From the NCBI RefSeq assembly GCF_023100945.1, contig NZ_CP064689.1, forward strand, positions 7,608,001-7,672,000: a stretch of DNA of 64,000 nt, given 5' to 3'. Below the pieces are notes generated by a model. That model saw only the letters and a program-made list of their open reading frames with translations. It did not search any database and was not told the DNA's origin. Positions 33,999 through 43,173 of this stretch are shown here, piece by piece. Origin of the DNA: Bradyrhizobium sp. 200. Lineage in GTDB: Bacteria > Pseudomonadota > Alphaproteobacteria > Rhizobiales > Xanthobacteraceae. Each line of letters begins with the position of its first letter. The stretch's first letter is position 1. The position numbers and the translations under genes were made by a program.

Positions 33999-35411
33999 AT
34001 GGCCAAACCACGAGAACTCCTATTCAACGCCTTCAACATGACGGCGCCGAGCCACAATTGGGCTGGCCTGTGGTCGCACCCGCGGGATACATCGATCAAC
34101 TACAACTCGCTGGATTACTGGATCGACTACGCCAGGACGGCGGAGCGCGGGCTGCTCGACGGCATCTTCCTCGCCGACGTCTTCGGGGTCTATGACGTCT
34201 TCGGCGACAATGCGGACACGGCGATACGTCATGCCGTGCAATTGCCGAACGCCGAGCCGACGCTGCTGGTCTCGGCCATGGCGTTGGCGACGAAACACCT
34301 CGGCTTCGGCATCACCTCGAACCTCACGTTCGAGCACCCGTATCAGCTGGCCCGCCGTTTCTCGACGCTCGATCACCTCACCAACGGTCGAATCGGCTGG
34401 AACATCGTCACCGGCTATCTCGACAGCGGCGCGCGCGGCATGGGTCTGCCCGCCTCGCGCGTCCATGACGAGCGCTATGACGCGGCTGAGGATTTTTTGG
34501 AAGCCTCCTACAAACTATGGGAAGGAAGCTGGGAAGATGATGCGGTCCGCCGCGATCGCGACGCGCGCATCTTCACTGATCCGGCGAAGGTTCATCCGGT
34601 CCGCCACGACGGAAGCCATTATCGCGTCAACGGTATTCACCTCGCCGAACCCTCACCGCAGCGAACGCCCCTGCTGTATCAGGCGGGAACCTCGAAGCGT
34701 GGCCGCGCCTTTGCCGCCCGGCATGCGGAAGCGATCTTTCTCAACGGCCAGACCAAACCGATCCTGGCGCGCGCCGCCCGCGAAATCAGAAGCGCGGCAA
34801 AGGAGTTCGGCCGCGATCCTTACGACATCAAGCTGTTTGCCGGAGCAACCGTGATTGTGGCGCCGACGCGTGCCGAGGCTGAAGATATCCTCGAAGACTA
34901 CGCCCGGCATGTCGACCAAGCCGGTCAGCTTGCATTGCTCTCAGGCTGGACCGGCATCGATTTCTCGACCTACCAGCCCGATCAGGCCGTGCAATATGTC
35001 GAGAGCAACGCGATCCAGTCGATGGTGGAGAATTTCACGCTGCGAAGCGATCGTCCCGTCCGTATTGGAGACCTCGCCACCCTCAGCCGGGTCGGCGCAC
35101 GCTCCCCCTTCGTCGTCGGCTCACCCCAAGACGTAGCCGATGAATTGATCGCCTGGGCCGAGGAGACCGATGTCGACGGCTTCAATCTGTTCCGGCTGGT
35201 GGTGCCGGAATCGCTGACTGCTTTCGTCGACCTGGTGGTGCCGGAACTGCAATCGCGCGGGGTCTACAAGACCGCCTACCGCGAGGGCACCTTGCGCGAA
35301 AAGCTGTTTCCGGGGCGAGGCGCTCGCCTGCCCGCGGTACACCCGGCAGCAAGCTATCGCCGCCTGGGGGCTTCGTCGGCAAGCGACGCGCGATCGGACG
35401 CCGCCGAATAG
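33999..35411 (+). CDS. Flavin-dependent LLM monooxygenase, NtaA/SnaA/DszA type (copy 1)
   Basis: 470 residues from the ATG at 33999 with GGGAG seven bases upstream. Bacterial luciferase-like fold. Family blocks: AERGLLDGIFLADVFGVYDV, LATKHLGFGITSNLTFEHPYQLARRFSTLDHLTNGRIGWNIVTGYLDS split in its blocks, KLWEGSWEDDAVRRD, and QTPLLYQAGTSKRGRAFAARHAEAIFL in the variant QRTPLLYQAGTSKRG. It uses FMNH2 from a separate reductase (candidate at 46225) to oxygenate or cleave C-S or C-N bonds. The context of MetQ and MetNI genes suggests desulfurisation of an imported thio-compound. Confidence 0.92.
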   Translation: MAKPRELLFNAFNMTAPSHNWAGLWSHPRDTSINYNSLDYWIDYARTAERGLLDGIFLADVFGVYDVFGDNADTAIRHAVQLPNAEPTLLVSAMALATKHLGFGITSNLTFEHPYQLARRFSTLDHLTNGRIGWNIVTGYLDSGARGMGLPASRVHDERYDAAEDFLEASYKLWEGSWEDDAVRRDRDARIFTDPAKVHPVRHDGSHYRVNGIHLAEPSPQRTPLLYQAGTSKRGRAFAARHAEAIFLNGQTKPILARAAREIRSAAKEFGRDPYDIKLFAGATVIVAPTRAEAEDILEDYARHVDQAGQLALLSGWTGIDFSTYQPDQAVQYVESNAIQSMVENFTLRSDRPVRIGDLATLSRVGARSPFVVGSPQDVADELIAWAEETDVDGFNLFRLVVPESLTAFVDLVVPELQSRGVYKTAYREGTLREKLFPGRGARLPAVHPAASYRRLGASSASDARSDAAE

Positions 35412-35429
35412 CTCGCTCTCGCGATAGCC

Positions 35430-36095
35430 TCAGCGATGCCGTAACCGGCGGTTGACTCGCTTCGCGAAATAATCGCCGACGGTCTGCACCGTCTGCACGA
35501 GTGCGATCAGCACGATCACGACGGCGAGCATCATCTCAGGCATGAAGCGCTGGTAGCCATAGCGAATGCCGAGGTCGCCGAGACCGCCGCCGCCGACCGC
35601 GCCGACCATAGCCGAATAGCCGAGCAGGCTGACCACCGCGAGCGTCAGGGCCAGCAAGAGTGCCGGCGACGCCTCAGGAACCAGGACCTTGAGCACGATC
35701 TGCAGCGGGGTGGCGCCAAAGGAGGACGCGGTCTCGATCAGGCCTGCGTCTACTTCGCGGATCGCCGCTTCGACCAGACGGGCGATGAAGGGCGTCGCCG
35801 CGATCGTCAATGGCACGATTGCTGCCCCCGACCCGATCGATGTTCCCGCAATGAGCCGCGTGAACGGAATGATGGCGACGACCAGGATGATGAAGGGCGT
35901 CGACCGGGTGGCGTTGACGATGACACCCAGCACCGCGTTGAGCTTGGGCGCGGCGAACAGTTCGCCCTTCCCGCTGGTTGCCAGGAAGATGCCGATCGGC
36001 AGGCCGAACAACGTTGCCACCAGGGCGGCAACGGCGACCATGAACAGGCTTTCGCCAGTGGCCTGGATGATCAGGTTGATGAGTTCAGGCGACAT
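35430..36095 (-). CDS. Methionine-type ABC transporter permease (MetI-like)
   Basis: 221 residues from the ATG at 36093-36095. The hydrophobic protein has five or so helices, and motifs INATRSTPFIILVVAIIPFTRLI (here VNATRSTPF), GAAIVPLTIAATPFIARLVEAAIREVD (EAA loop), and LGYSAMVGAVGGGGLGDLGIRYGYQRF, characteristic of MetI. Its start overlaps the MetN stop by 11 bases. It forms the channel for the nearby MetQ-like proteins. Confidence 0.95.
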   Translation of the reverse strand: MSPELINLIIQATGESLFMVAVAALVATLFGLPIGIFLATSGKGELFAAPKLNAVLGVIVNATRSTPFIILVVAIIPFTRLIAGTSIGSGAAIVPLTIAATPFIARLVEAAIREVDAGLIETASSFGATPLQIVLKVLVPEASPALLLALTLAVVSLLGYSAMVGAVGGGGLGDLGIRYGYQRFMPEMMLAVVIVLIALVQTVQTVGDYFAKRVNRRLRHR

Positions 36096-37209
36096 AGCCG
36101 AGACGCTCCGCTGAGAATTGATGTTGCGACAGATAAGTGAGGACCTGCGGCGCGGTGGCGTCGCCACCGGGAACGCCGATCGTCAGCGATCCGACCCGCT
36201 GGCCGCCGATCTCATCGATGCGCGCCGACAACAGCGCGACGTCAACGGACAGCTCACGCGCCAGGCGGGCCACGACCGTGTCGCCGGCGTCGCCGCGGAC
36301 CAGGACACGAATGACGGCCTGCCCACCCGTAACCGGCTTTTCCTGCAGGCGGCTCGCGAGCGAGACCGGCAGCGAATCGCCGAGGACCTCAGCAAGGAAC
36401 GTCTGGGTGATCGGTTGTTTTGGATGGGTGAAGATATCGGCGACATGTCCCCGTTCGACAATGTCGCCGGCATCGATGACGACGACCTCGTTGGCGAGTT
36501 GCCTGACGACGGACATTTCGTGGGTGATCAGGACGATGGTCACGCCGAGTTTGCGGTTGATGTTGGCGAGCAGGTCAAGGATCGCACGCGTGGTCTGCGG
36601 ATCGAGCGCCGAGGTCGCCTCATCCGACAGCAGCACGCTGGGCCGCGTCGCCAGCGCGCGCGCAATGCCGATGCGCTGCTTCTGGCCGCCGGACAATTCG
36701 GATGGGTACCGATCGTGCTTGTCGGCGATATCGACGAGATCGAGCAGTTCGGTCACGCGCACCGCGATGTCGGTCTTCGACCAGCCGGCGATTTCGAGCG
36801 GCAAAGCGATATTGGCCGCCGCCGTCCGCGACGACAGCAGGTTGAAGTGCTGGAAGATCATGCCGATGGAACGCTGCGCCAGCCGCAGCTCGCGGCCGGA
36901 CAGCGCAGAGATATCGCGACCATCGACCTCGACGCGACCGGCGGTTGGCTTTTCCAGACCGTTGATGAGCCGGACGAGGCTCGACTTGCCGGCGCCCGAG
37001 CGGCCGATGACGCCGGTGATCGAACCCCGGGGAATAGCGAAATCGATGTTCTGCAGCGCCCGTACACTCGGCTTGCCGCGATAGGCCGGATAGGTCTTTT
37101 CCACGCCTTCGAACCGCACCATCGCGTCCACCTTGGCAGCAACACGCTCGGGCGGCGGTGAAAACGGCTCGAGCGGCTGCGAGGCCGTCAAGGATTGATG
37201 CACATTCAT
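36085..37209 (-). CDS. Methionine-type ABC transporter ATP-binding protein (MetN-like) with NIL domain
   Basis: 374 residues from the ATG at 37207-37209. Walker A GRSGAGKSS, Q-loop FQHFNLLSSRT, signature LSGGQKQRIGIARAL, Walker B VLLSDEATSALD, H-loop ITHEMSVV. The C-terminal 80 residues (VIRVLVRGDAGDTVVARLARELSVDVALLSARIDEIG) form the NIL/ACT-like regulatory domain that in MetN senses internal methionine. It contains about 35 extra N-terminal residues before VRFEGVEKTY. It is 52 bases downstream of the ferredoxin gene on the same strand, so one transcript may carry flavoprotein, ferredoxin, MetN and MetI. Confidence 0.94.
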   Translation of the reverse strand: MNVHQSLTASQPLEPFSPPPERVAAKVDAMVRFEGVEKTYPAYRGKPSVRALQNIDFAIPRGSITGVIGRSGAGKSSLVRLINGLEKPTAGRVEVDGRDISALSGRELRLAQRSIGMIFQHFNLLSSRTAAANIALPLEIAGWSKTDIAVRVTELLDLVDIADKHDRYPSELSGGQKQRIGIARALATRPSVLLSDEATSALDPQTTRAILDLLANINRKLGVTIVLITHEMSVVRQLANEVVVIDAGDIVERGHVADIFTHPKQPITQTFLAEVLGDSLPVSLASRLQEKPVTGGQAVIRVLVRGDAGDTVVARLARELSVDVALLSARIDEIGGQRVGSLTIGVPGGDATAPQVLTYLSQHQFSAERLGYVA

Positions 37210-37261
37210 CAGGAATTCCAGCTCTTCGATTTGGTCGCCTGCGTTGCGGGCGGCCTGGATA

Positions 37262-37582
37262 TCAATGACCGAACAGCAGATAGCTGCGGTCGATGTCGCG
37301 GCGGTCTTTCGTTTCCTCGGTCCAGCCGACCGCCCGGCGATAGCTTCCGAGCAGCGCATTTTGCCTCAGCGCCTCGAGATCGACGTTCTGCGGAATATCT
37401 GCGAACGGTGAGACGAACAGCGCGTCCTCGGGGCAATAGAGTTCGCAGAGAAAACACGTCTGACAGTCAGCCTGGCGCGCGATGACAGGAATTCCATGGG
37501 TCTTGTCGAAGACGTTGGTCGGACAGATGTTCACGCAGATATCGCACGACGTGCAGCGCTGCGCATCGATGACCTCTATCAT
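37262..37582 (-). CDS. 2x[4Fe-4S] ferredoxin-type protein (AprB-like partner)
   Basis: 106 residues. Cys10-x2-Cys13-x2-Cys16-x3-Cys20-Pro and Cys40-x2-Cys43-x2-Cys46-x3-Cys50-Pro give two [4Fe-4S] clusters. A tail of about 55 residues (DIPQNVDLEALRQNALLGSYRRAVGW) follows, as in beta subunits that clasp a flavoprotein. The ATG overlaps the flavoprotein stop by 4 bases. It should pass electrons to or from that FAD subunit. The arrangement recalls AprAB (adenylylsulfate reductase), but the substrate here is unknown. Confidence 0.9.
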   Translation of the reverse strand: MIEVIDAQRCTSCDICVNICPTNVFDKTHGIPVIARQADCQTCFLCELYCPEDALFVSPFADIPQNVDLEALRQNALLGSYRRAVGWTEETKDRRDIDRSYLLFGH

Positions 37583-39207
37583 TCCGCGGCCTCCGCATAA
37601 ACGGCCTCGGCATGCGGGCGCACCGAAGTCCAGACCTCATCGAGACCGCCCGACGTGATGTAGTGGCGCTGGCGGTTATCCTGGTCCGGGAAATCATCGC
37701 GGCGGTGCATACCCCGGCTCTCCTGTCGCGCCAATCCGCTGCGGTACATCCACCGCGCCGTTGCCAGCATGGACGCGCTCTCGCGGGCACGAAATACGTC
37801 GTCAGCGCCGGCGGCATCCGCCTGGGCCACTTCGCTCCAGAGCGCATCGAGCCTTTCAAGCGAACCACCGAGCCGGCCCGCTTCGCGGAAGTAGTTGAGC
37901 TCGTAGGGAAAGACCTCATCCTGAACCGCTTTGGCGAGCTCGGCCGGCTTGAACGACCGTTCGGCGCGCTGGCGCAACGCCAGGGTTCCGGCGGATGAGA
38001 GCCTGCGTCCGCGTGCAGGACCGGCATGGCGCGCATAGTCGGCGGCCCCCCGCCCGGCAAAGGTGCCTGATGACATTGCCCAGGCGGCGTTGTGGCTGCC
38101 GCCGCCGGTAAAGCCGCCGCAGATCAACTCGCGCGTCGCCGCATCGCCCGCCGCATAGAGCCCGGCCACGGTGGTCGCGCAGCTGTCATCGACGATCCGA
38201 AGTCCACCGGTGCCGCGCACGGTACCCTCGAGCCGCAAGGTCACGGGAAAGCGGTCGGCAAAGGGATCGATACCGGTGCGATCGAAGGGCAGGAAGAAGT
38301 TCGGCTGCGAGACCCGCATCTGGCGCTGCACGTCGCCATCGGCCTTGTCGAGCCGGGCATAGACCGGGCCCTGCGTCAGGGCACGGGCGATCGCCGAGCG
38401 TCCGCCCTTCGAGGCCGCGCCGGGCACGACGCTGCCATCTTCGTAGGTGAACGTGGCCCAGCCATAGAACAGCGTCTTGGTCACCGAGCCGAAGGCGGCG
38501 GAAATCGCATAGGGGTTGGAAAATTCCATGCTGCTGAATTCAGCACCCGCCTCAGCCGCCATCAGGTAGCCGTCGCCGGTCAGCACGTTCGAGCCCAGTG
38601 TCTTGCTGAGGAAAGCACAGCCGCCGGTCGCGATCACGACGGCCCTGGCGCGCACGGTCCAGCGATCGTGCTTATGGCGGCGCAGGCCGCTCGCGCCTGC
38701 GACGGCCCCCTTTTCATCGACCAGCAGCTCCAGCGCCGGGCTGTGATCGAGAATGGTGACACCGGCCTGCTTGGTGCGCTTGCGCATCAGCCGCATGTAT
38801 TCCGGGCCCTGCAGCGAGTTGCGCTGGGATTTTCCGTTGTCGTCGACCGGATAGGGATAACCCCAGTCGGCCAGCCGGTTGCTCTGCTCATAGGTGCGAT
38901 CGAGCACGCGCGCCATCCAGCGGCGGTCCTGCAGATGGCCCCCCAGCTTCTCGCGATTGGCCATCGCGGCTTCGCGCAGCGCCGGTTCGGGATCGACGTA
39001 CCAGACGCCGGTGCCGGCCGCGGCGGTAGCGCCGGAGGTTCCGCAAAAGCCCTTGTCCGCGAGCACAACGCGCGCGCCCCGTTCCGCCGCGCTGATCGCC
39101 GCCCATGTGCCGGCCGGACCACCGCCGACGATGAGGACATCGGCATCGAACTCGACGGAACCAGCAGGGGCGGACACCCTTTCGGCGCGCGTGGATTGAA
39201 CTGTCAT
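37579..39207 (-). CDS. FAD-dependent oxidoreductase, fumarate reductase/AprA-like flavoprotein
   Basis: 542 residues. FAD motif VLIVGGGPAGTWAAISAAERGARVVLADKG near residues 24-52 in blocks, ARAVVIATGGCAF, DGYLMAAEAGAEFSSMEFSNPYAIS, GLYAAGDAATRELICGGFTGGGSHNAAWAMSSG, and the C-terminal QESRGMHRRDDFPDQDN typical of the SdhA/NadB/AprA superfamily. The usual fumarate or succinate catalytic stretch (HPTG after the MEF segment) is replaced by SNPYAIS, so the substrate differs. It is paired with a two-cluster ferredoxin and a MetNI importer inside a sulfur locus, so a sulfur-oxyanion or thio-compound redox role is inferred. Confidence 0.88.
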   Translation of the reverse strand: MTVQSTRAERVSAPAGSVEFDADVLIVGGGPAGTWAAISAAERGARVVLADKGFCGTSGATAAAGTGVWYVDPEPALREAAMANREKLGGHLQDRRWMARVLDRTYEQSNRLADWGYPYPVDDNGKSQRNSLQGPEYMRLMRKRTKQAGVTILDHSPALELLVDEKGAVAGASGLRRHKHDRWTVRARAVVIATGGCAFLSKTLGSNVLTGDGYLMAAEAGAEFSSMEFSNPYAISAAFGSVTKTLFYGWATFTYEDGSVVPGAASKGGRSAIARALTQGPVYARLDKADGDVQRQMRVSQPNFFLPFDRTGIDPFADRFPVTLRLEGTVRGTGGLRIVDDSCATTVAGLYAAGDAATRELICGGFTGGGSHNAAWAMSSGTFAGRGAADYARHAGPARGRRLSSAGTLALRQRAERSFKPAELAKAVQDEVFPYELNYFREAGRLGGSLERLDALWSEVAQADAAGADDVFRARESASMLATARWMYRSGLARQESRGMHRRDDFPDQDNRQRHYITSGGLDEVWTSVRPHAEAVYAEAAE

Positions 39208-39523
39208 CGCTCAATGTCTCCGGGCAACTTCGATCGCGATCGGCATTGCGCCGCCCCGTCATGGTTGCGCGCACCCGCGCCGGTGGCAATTTCAGATATT
39301 TGCCGAGACTTGGACGAAGCTTTCCCTGCTGCCGCCGACAGAAGAAGATTCATGTGGTGACGCATGGGATGTTTTGTTCTTGCCTATGCGCAACATGAGA
39401 TTTTCGCGCCCAGTGCAGCATCGGAGATGGATTTTTCTTTTTGCTTGCGCATGCTCCGATTCGTTTTCTTCAGCGCCGACACGCAGTATCTCGTTCACTA
39501 CCTCCCATCAAAGCATAGCAACG
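39208..39523. other. Divergent promoter region
   Basis: About 315 bases between the flavoprotein gene (leftward) and the second NtaA-type monooxygenase gene (rightward). It is AT-richer than the coding flanks around 39360-39480. An in-frame extension of the rightward gene to 39374 is possible but its residues do not look like the family. No palindrome was clear enough to report. Confidence 0.45.
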
Positions 39524-40864
39524 ATGTCCTCCCGTCAGCTTCATCTCAACGTCAATCTGCTGCACTCCGGCGTCTACGCCTCGGCATGGCGGCTGCCCGA
39601 AAGCGACCCTCGCGCCTGCTTCGACGTCGGCCACTACGTGCGCGTTGCCCAGATCGCGGAGCGCGGCAGACTGGACGCGATCTTTCTGGCGGACACGCCC
39701 GCGATTACCGACCGGATCGACTATCGCTCGTTCATGTCGCTGGAGCCGACCATCGTGCTGGCGACGGTCGCGGCTGCCACCAGCCACATCGGCCTGATTG
39801 CCACGGCATCTACGACCTACAATGAGCCCTACAACATCGCCCGCCGCTTCGCGACGCTCGATCTCGCCAGCGGCGGCCGTGCCGGCTGGAACGCGGTGAC
39901 CACGGCCGATGCCTCCGCCAGCCGCAACTTCGGCCTTCCCAGCGTGCTGGAACACAAGGCACGCTACGACCGCGCCAAGGAATTTGCCGAAGTCGTGCAC
40001 GCGCTTTGGGATAGCTGGGAAGACGACGCTTTCGTCGGTGACAAGGCCAGCGCGCGGTTCGTCGATACGTCCAAGGTGCATCCGATCGCGCATCGCGGTG
40101 CGCATTATTCCGTAGCGGGGCCGCTCAACCTGCCGCGCTCGCCGCAGGGGCGTCCGGTCACCGTGCAGGCCGGCGGATCCAGCGACGGCCGCGATCTCGC
40201 CGCGGCGCAGGCCGAAGCGGTGTTCACGCTGGCGCAGACCATCGAGGAAGGCGTCGCCTATGCGCAGGACTTGCGCACCCGCGCCGTTGCCTATGGCCGC
40301 GCCGCCGACTCGATCGTCATCCTGCCCGGGCTCGCGACCGTGATCGGCAGCACCGAAGCGGAAGCCAAACGGCGGCAGGACGAACTCTGGGAACTCGTCC
40401 CGATCGAATACAGCCTTGCGCGCCTGGCCGGGACGCTGCAGATCGATCCGGCGTTGCTCGAACTCGACAAGCCTCTGCCCGACCCGTTGCCACTGCCTCC
40501 CAATGCCAACCACACCATGTTCCAGGGAACCGTGAACATCGCCCGCCGCGGTAACCTGACTGTGCGCCAATTGCTGCGCGCGCTCGGCGGCGGCGTAGGT
40601 CACCGCATCATCGTCGGCACGCCGGAACAGATCGCCGACGACATCGAAGCATGGTTCAAGGCAGGCGCCGCCGACGGCTTCAACCTGATGCCGGACGTGC
40701 TGCCTTCGGGGCTCGAGGTGTTCGTCGACAGCGTGGTGCCGATCTTGCAGAAGCGCGGACTGTTCCGGAGCGACTATGCCGGAACGACGCTGCGCAGCCA
40801 TTTCGGGCTGCCGCATCCGCCGAGCCGGTTTGCCGGCCCGACGCCCGCCGCCGCTTCCGCCTGA
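39524..40864 (+). CDS. Flavin-dependent LLM monooxygenase, NtaA/SnaA/DszA type (copy 2)
   Basis: 446 residues from the ATG at 39524 (MSSRQLHLNVNLLHSG). Motifs: IAERGRLDAIFLADTPAI, IGLIATASTTYNEPYNIARR, GGRAGWNAVTTADASASRNFGL, LWDSWEDDAFVGD, and RPVTVQAGGSSDGRDLAAAQAEAVF. It shares long blocks with the copy at 54306 and less with the copy at 33999, so the window holds paralogs of different ages. It requires reduced FMN from a reductase. It is convergent with the SsuD/SfnG-like gene at 40869, four bases apart. Confidence 0.92.
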   Translation: MSSRQLHLNVNLLHSGVYASAWRLPESDPRACFDVGHYVRVAQIAERGRLDAIFLADTPAITDRIDYRSFMSLEPTIVLATVAAATSHIGLIATASTTYNEPYNIARRFATLDLASGGRAGWNAVTTADASASRNFGLPSVLEHKARYDRAKEFAEVVHALWDSWEDDAFVGDKASARFVDTSKVHPIAHRGAHYSVAGPLNLPRSPQGRPVTVQAGGSSDGRDLAAAQAEAVFTLAQTIEEGVAYAQDLRTRAVAYGRAADSIVILPGLATVIGSTEAEAKRRQDELWELVPIEYSLARLAGTLQIDPALLELDKPLPDPLPLPPNANHTMFQGTVNIARRGNLTVRQLLRALGGGVGHRIIVGTPEQIADDIEAWFKAGAADGFNLMPDVLPSGLEVFVDSVVPILQKRGLFRSDYAGTTLRSHFGLPHPPSRFAGPTPAAASA

Positions 40865-40868
40865 ACCG

Positions 40869-41963
40869 TCAACGCGTCGCTGCCAGCGCGGCCGGCTTTT
40901 CAAGCGACCCCGCTGACTGCAACGCCCGCACACGCGGAATGATTTCCTTGGCGAAGCGCTCCATCTCAGCCTCGAACGGCTGGAACTGCAGCATGAACAG
41001 CTCGATCCCCGCCGAATGGAAGGCACCGATGCGCGCGGCGACCTCGTCGTAGCTGCTGACCAGCCCCGCTGCGGTACCACCATTGCTGCCGACCCGCGCG
41101 GTCTTCTGCATGGTCTGCATCATCACGACTTTTGGATCGGTGTTCGCCTTCTGGATCGCCTTGATCGGCGCGTCCTTGGCCGACAGCTCCAGCAACCGGG
41201 CGTAAGCGCTTTGCGCCTCCTCATCGGTCTCTCGCGCGATCACGAATGCCGAGAGGCCGAAGCGCAACGGCGCGGACTGGCGCGGCCGTGCCGCGACATC
41301 GGCGATCAGTCCGGCAACGTCTTCCAGCGGCTGGCCGTTGATGAACCAGACGTCGCCGTGGTCGGCGACCAGCGCGCGGGCCGGCTCCGACTCGCCGCCG
41401 ACATAGATCAGCGGTCGCGGCCGGTAGAGGCTTGATGGCCGCAGCACGTAGTCGCGCACGTCGAAGTGCTCGCCCTTGCAGGTCAGGCGTTCGCCCTGCG
41501 TCAGCCGCGATACGACTGATATCCACTCGCGGCCGTAAGCGTAGCGCGCGTCGTGCTCCGGAAAACCGATTCCGGCCTTGTCGAGCTCCGGCCGATTCCA
41601 GGCGTTGACGAGGTTGATCGCGAATCGACCGTGGCTGATGTTCTCGATGCCGAGCGCCAGCTTGGCGAGCACCACCGGATGATAGAGATACGGCTTGATG
41701 GCGGCGATGATCTCGATCCGGCTGGTCAATGCCGCAACGGCGGCCGCGGCGCTCCACGCTTCCAATTGGTCGAGATCCTCCTGGTGAGGATTGATCGTGT
41801 GCTGGGCGATCAAGGTCGAATCGTAGCCGAGCCTTTCCGCGGCTAATACGAGATCGCGATTGCGTTCCCACGACGCGTCATAGGGTTCTTCAGGGTCCTG
41901 ATATGCGGCGCGTGAGCCATGCACCAGTGCCCAGATTCCGAAACGAAGCGGTCGTGCCGTCAT
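40869..41963 (-). CDS. FMNH2-dependent LLM monooxygenase, SsuD/SfnG/MsuD-like
   Basis: 364 residues from the ATG at 41961-41963 (MTARPLRFG). Blocks typical of alkanesulfonate and dimethylsulfone monooxygenases: AERLGYDSTLIAQHTINP, IEIIAAIKPYLYHPVVLAKLALGIENISHGRFAINLVNAWNR, FPEHDARYAYGREWI, LTCKGEHFDVRDYVLRPSSL and PRPLIYVGGESEPARALVADHGDVWFING cut in blocks. It should release sulfite or sulfinate from a C1 or short alkyl sulfonate or sulfone. Specificity among SsuD, MsuD and SfnG cannot be settled by eye. It diverges from an Ssu-type transporter operon at 42271. Confidence 0.87.
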   Translation of the reverse strand: MTARPLRFGIWALVHGSRAAYQDPEEPYDASWERNRDLVLAAERLGYDSTLIAQHTINPHQEDLDQLEAWSAAAAVAALTSRIEIIAAIKPYLYHPVVLAKLALGIENISHGRFAINLVNAWNRPELDKAGIGFPEHDARYAYGREWISVVSRLTQGERLTCKGEHFDVRDYVLRPSSLYRPRPLIYVGGESEPARALVADHGDVWFINGQPLEDVAGLIADVAARPRQSAPLRFGLSAFVIARETDEEAQSAYARLLELSAKDAPIKAIQKANTDPKVVMMQTMQKTARVGSNGGTAAGLVSSYDEVAARIGAFHSAGIELFMLQFQPFEAEMERFAKEIIPRVRALQSAGSLEKPAALAATR

Positions 41964-42270
41964 GTGTGATCTCTTCCCGGTTGCCTGCGTTATCCGTCGC
42001 GTGGAAGCCACGCCTGCAAAAAGCCTTGTCTGTTATTCGCCGCGACGGCCAACAGATCAAGCAACGAGGTGCAAAAAGATAATCCTTGCCGCACCGCGCG
42101 CGCGGAGAAATCAGAAACACTATGGAACGAATGACAATTGAAAAACCACTCTATTTCTGTCGGAGCGAAATCGTGGGACAGTTTCCGGTGTGAGAAACCG
42201 AATGCATTCACGCGGCGACATCGTTGCCGATTGAGTGCGCGCCGATCTCTGCCTTGCGCCGACTGCGCCG
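41964..42270. other. Divergent promoter region
   Basis: About 300 bases between the leftward SsuD/SfnG-like gene and the rightward transporter operon. It is AT-richer near 42080-42160. No palindrome or riboswitch-like element was recognised. Sulfur-responsive control (for example CysB/SsuR-like) is plausible for the locus but no site is evident. Confidence 0.4.
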
Positions 42271-43173
42271 ATGCGCGCGATGAATGAGGATCGATCCATC
42301 TTGAGCAATCTCGAACAGACCGCTTCCTCGGCCGCATTCGATCGATTGCCACGCGAAGACAAAGGCGATGTGACTTCGATGTCACCGCGGGCACCGTTCG
42401 AGTTCAGCCGGCGCGGCTTGCAACTGCTCTCCTGGCTCGCGCCAGTCGTTCTCCTCATCGTTTGGGAGGTGCTGGCGCAGGCCGGATGGTTGACGCCGCA
42501 AATCCTGCCGGCACCGAGCAAGGTTATAAAGACCGCGTTCAAGCTTACGACGACCGGAAGTCTCTTGAACGATCTTGGCGTCAGCCTCGCCCGCGCGGCT
42601 GCCGGATTTGCAATCGGCGGCGCTGTCGGCTTCGTGCTCGGCACCCTGGTCGGCTTCTCGCGCGTCGCCGAAGCCGCCATCGACCGCAGCGTGCAGATGA
42701 TTCGCGCGATCCCGTTCCTGGCTGTTCTGCCGCTGGTGATCGTCTGGCTGGGCGTCGGCGAAGCAGAAAAGATATTTCTGGTCGCGCTCGGCGTCACTTT
42801 CCCGATCTACATCAACACTATCCTGGGTATCCGCCAGGTCGATCCAAAATTGATCGAACTCGGTCGCGTCCAGGGGCTCGGCACCATCGAGTTGATCCGG
42901 CGGATCATTCTTCCCGGCGCCCTGCCCTCGATCCTTACCGGCGTTCGCTATGCGCTCGCCACAGCCTGGCTCGCTCTGGTTGTCGCCGAAACCATCGGTG
43001 CGCAGTCCGGCATCGGGTTCCTCGCCATGGATGCGCGCGAGTTCCTGCGTACCGACGTCGTCGTCCTGACGATCGTGATTTATGCGCTGATCGGCGTCGC
43101 GGCCGACGGCATCGCCCGCTTTCTGGAGCGGCGCCTGCTCGCCTGGCACCCGAACTACGGAGCCGCGCGATGA
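42271..43173 (+). CDS. Sulfonate/taurine-type ABC transporter permease (SsuC-like)
   Basis: About 300 residues from the ATG at 42271; in-frame ATGs at 42280 and 42379 are alternatives, and the last gives the 264 residues usual for SsuC. Six helices are expected, with the EAA loop KLIELGRVQGLGTIELIRRIILPGALPSILTGVRYALATAWLALVVAE seen in its blocks and WLTPQILPAPSKVIKTAF near the start. It forms the pore with the ATPase whose ATG overlaps its stop (43170-43173) and the binding protein at 43918. Confidence 0.9.
   Translation: MRAMNEDRSILSNLEQTASSAAFDRLPREDKGDVTSMSPRAPFEFSRRGLQLLSWLAPVVLLIVWEVLAQAGWLTPQILPAPSKVIKTAFKLTTTGSLLNDLGVSLARAAAGFAIGGAVGFVLGTLVGFSRVAEAAIDRSVQMIRAIPFLAVLPLVIVWLGVGEAEKIFLVALGVTFPIYINTILGIRQVDPKLIELGRVQGLGTIELIRRIILPGALPSILTGVRYALATAWLALVVAETIGAQSGIGFLAMDAREFLRTDVVVLTIVIYALIGVAADGIARFLERRLLAWHPNYGAAR

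Noticed and set aside
39470..41083. A 537-residue frame antisense to the second NtaA-type monooxygenase
   Set aside because: Arg/Gly-rich shadow frame; the opposite strand has clear LLM family blocks.
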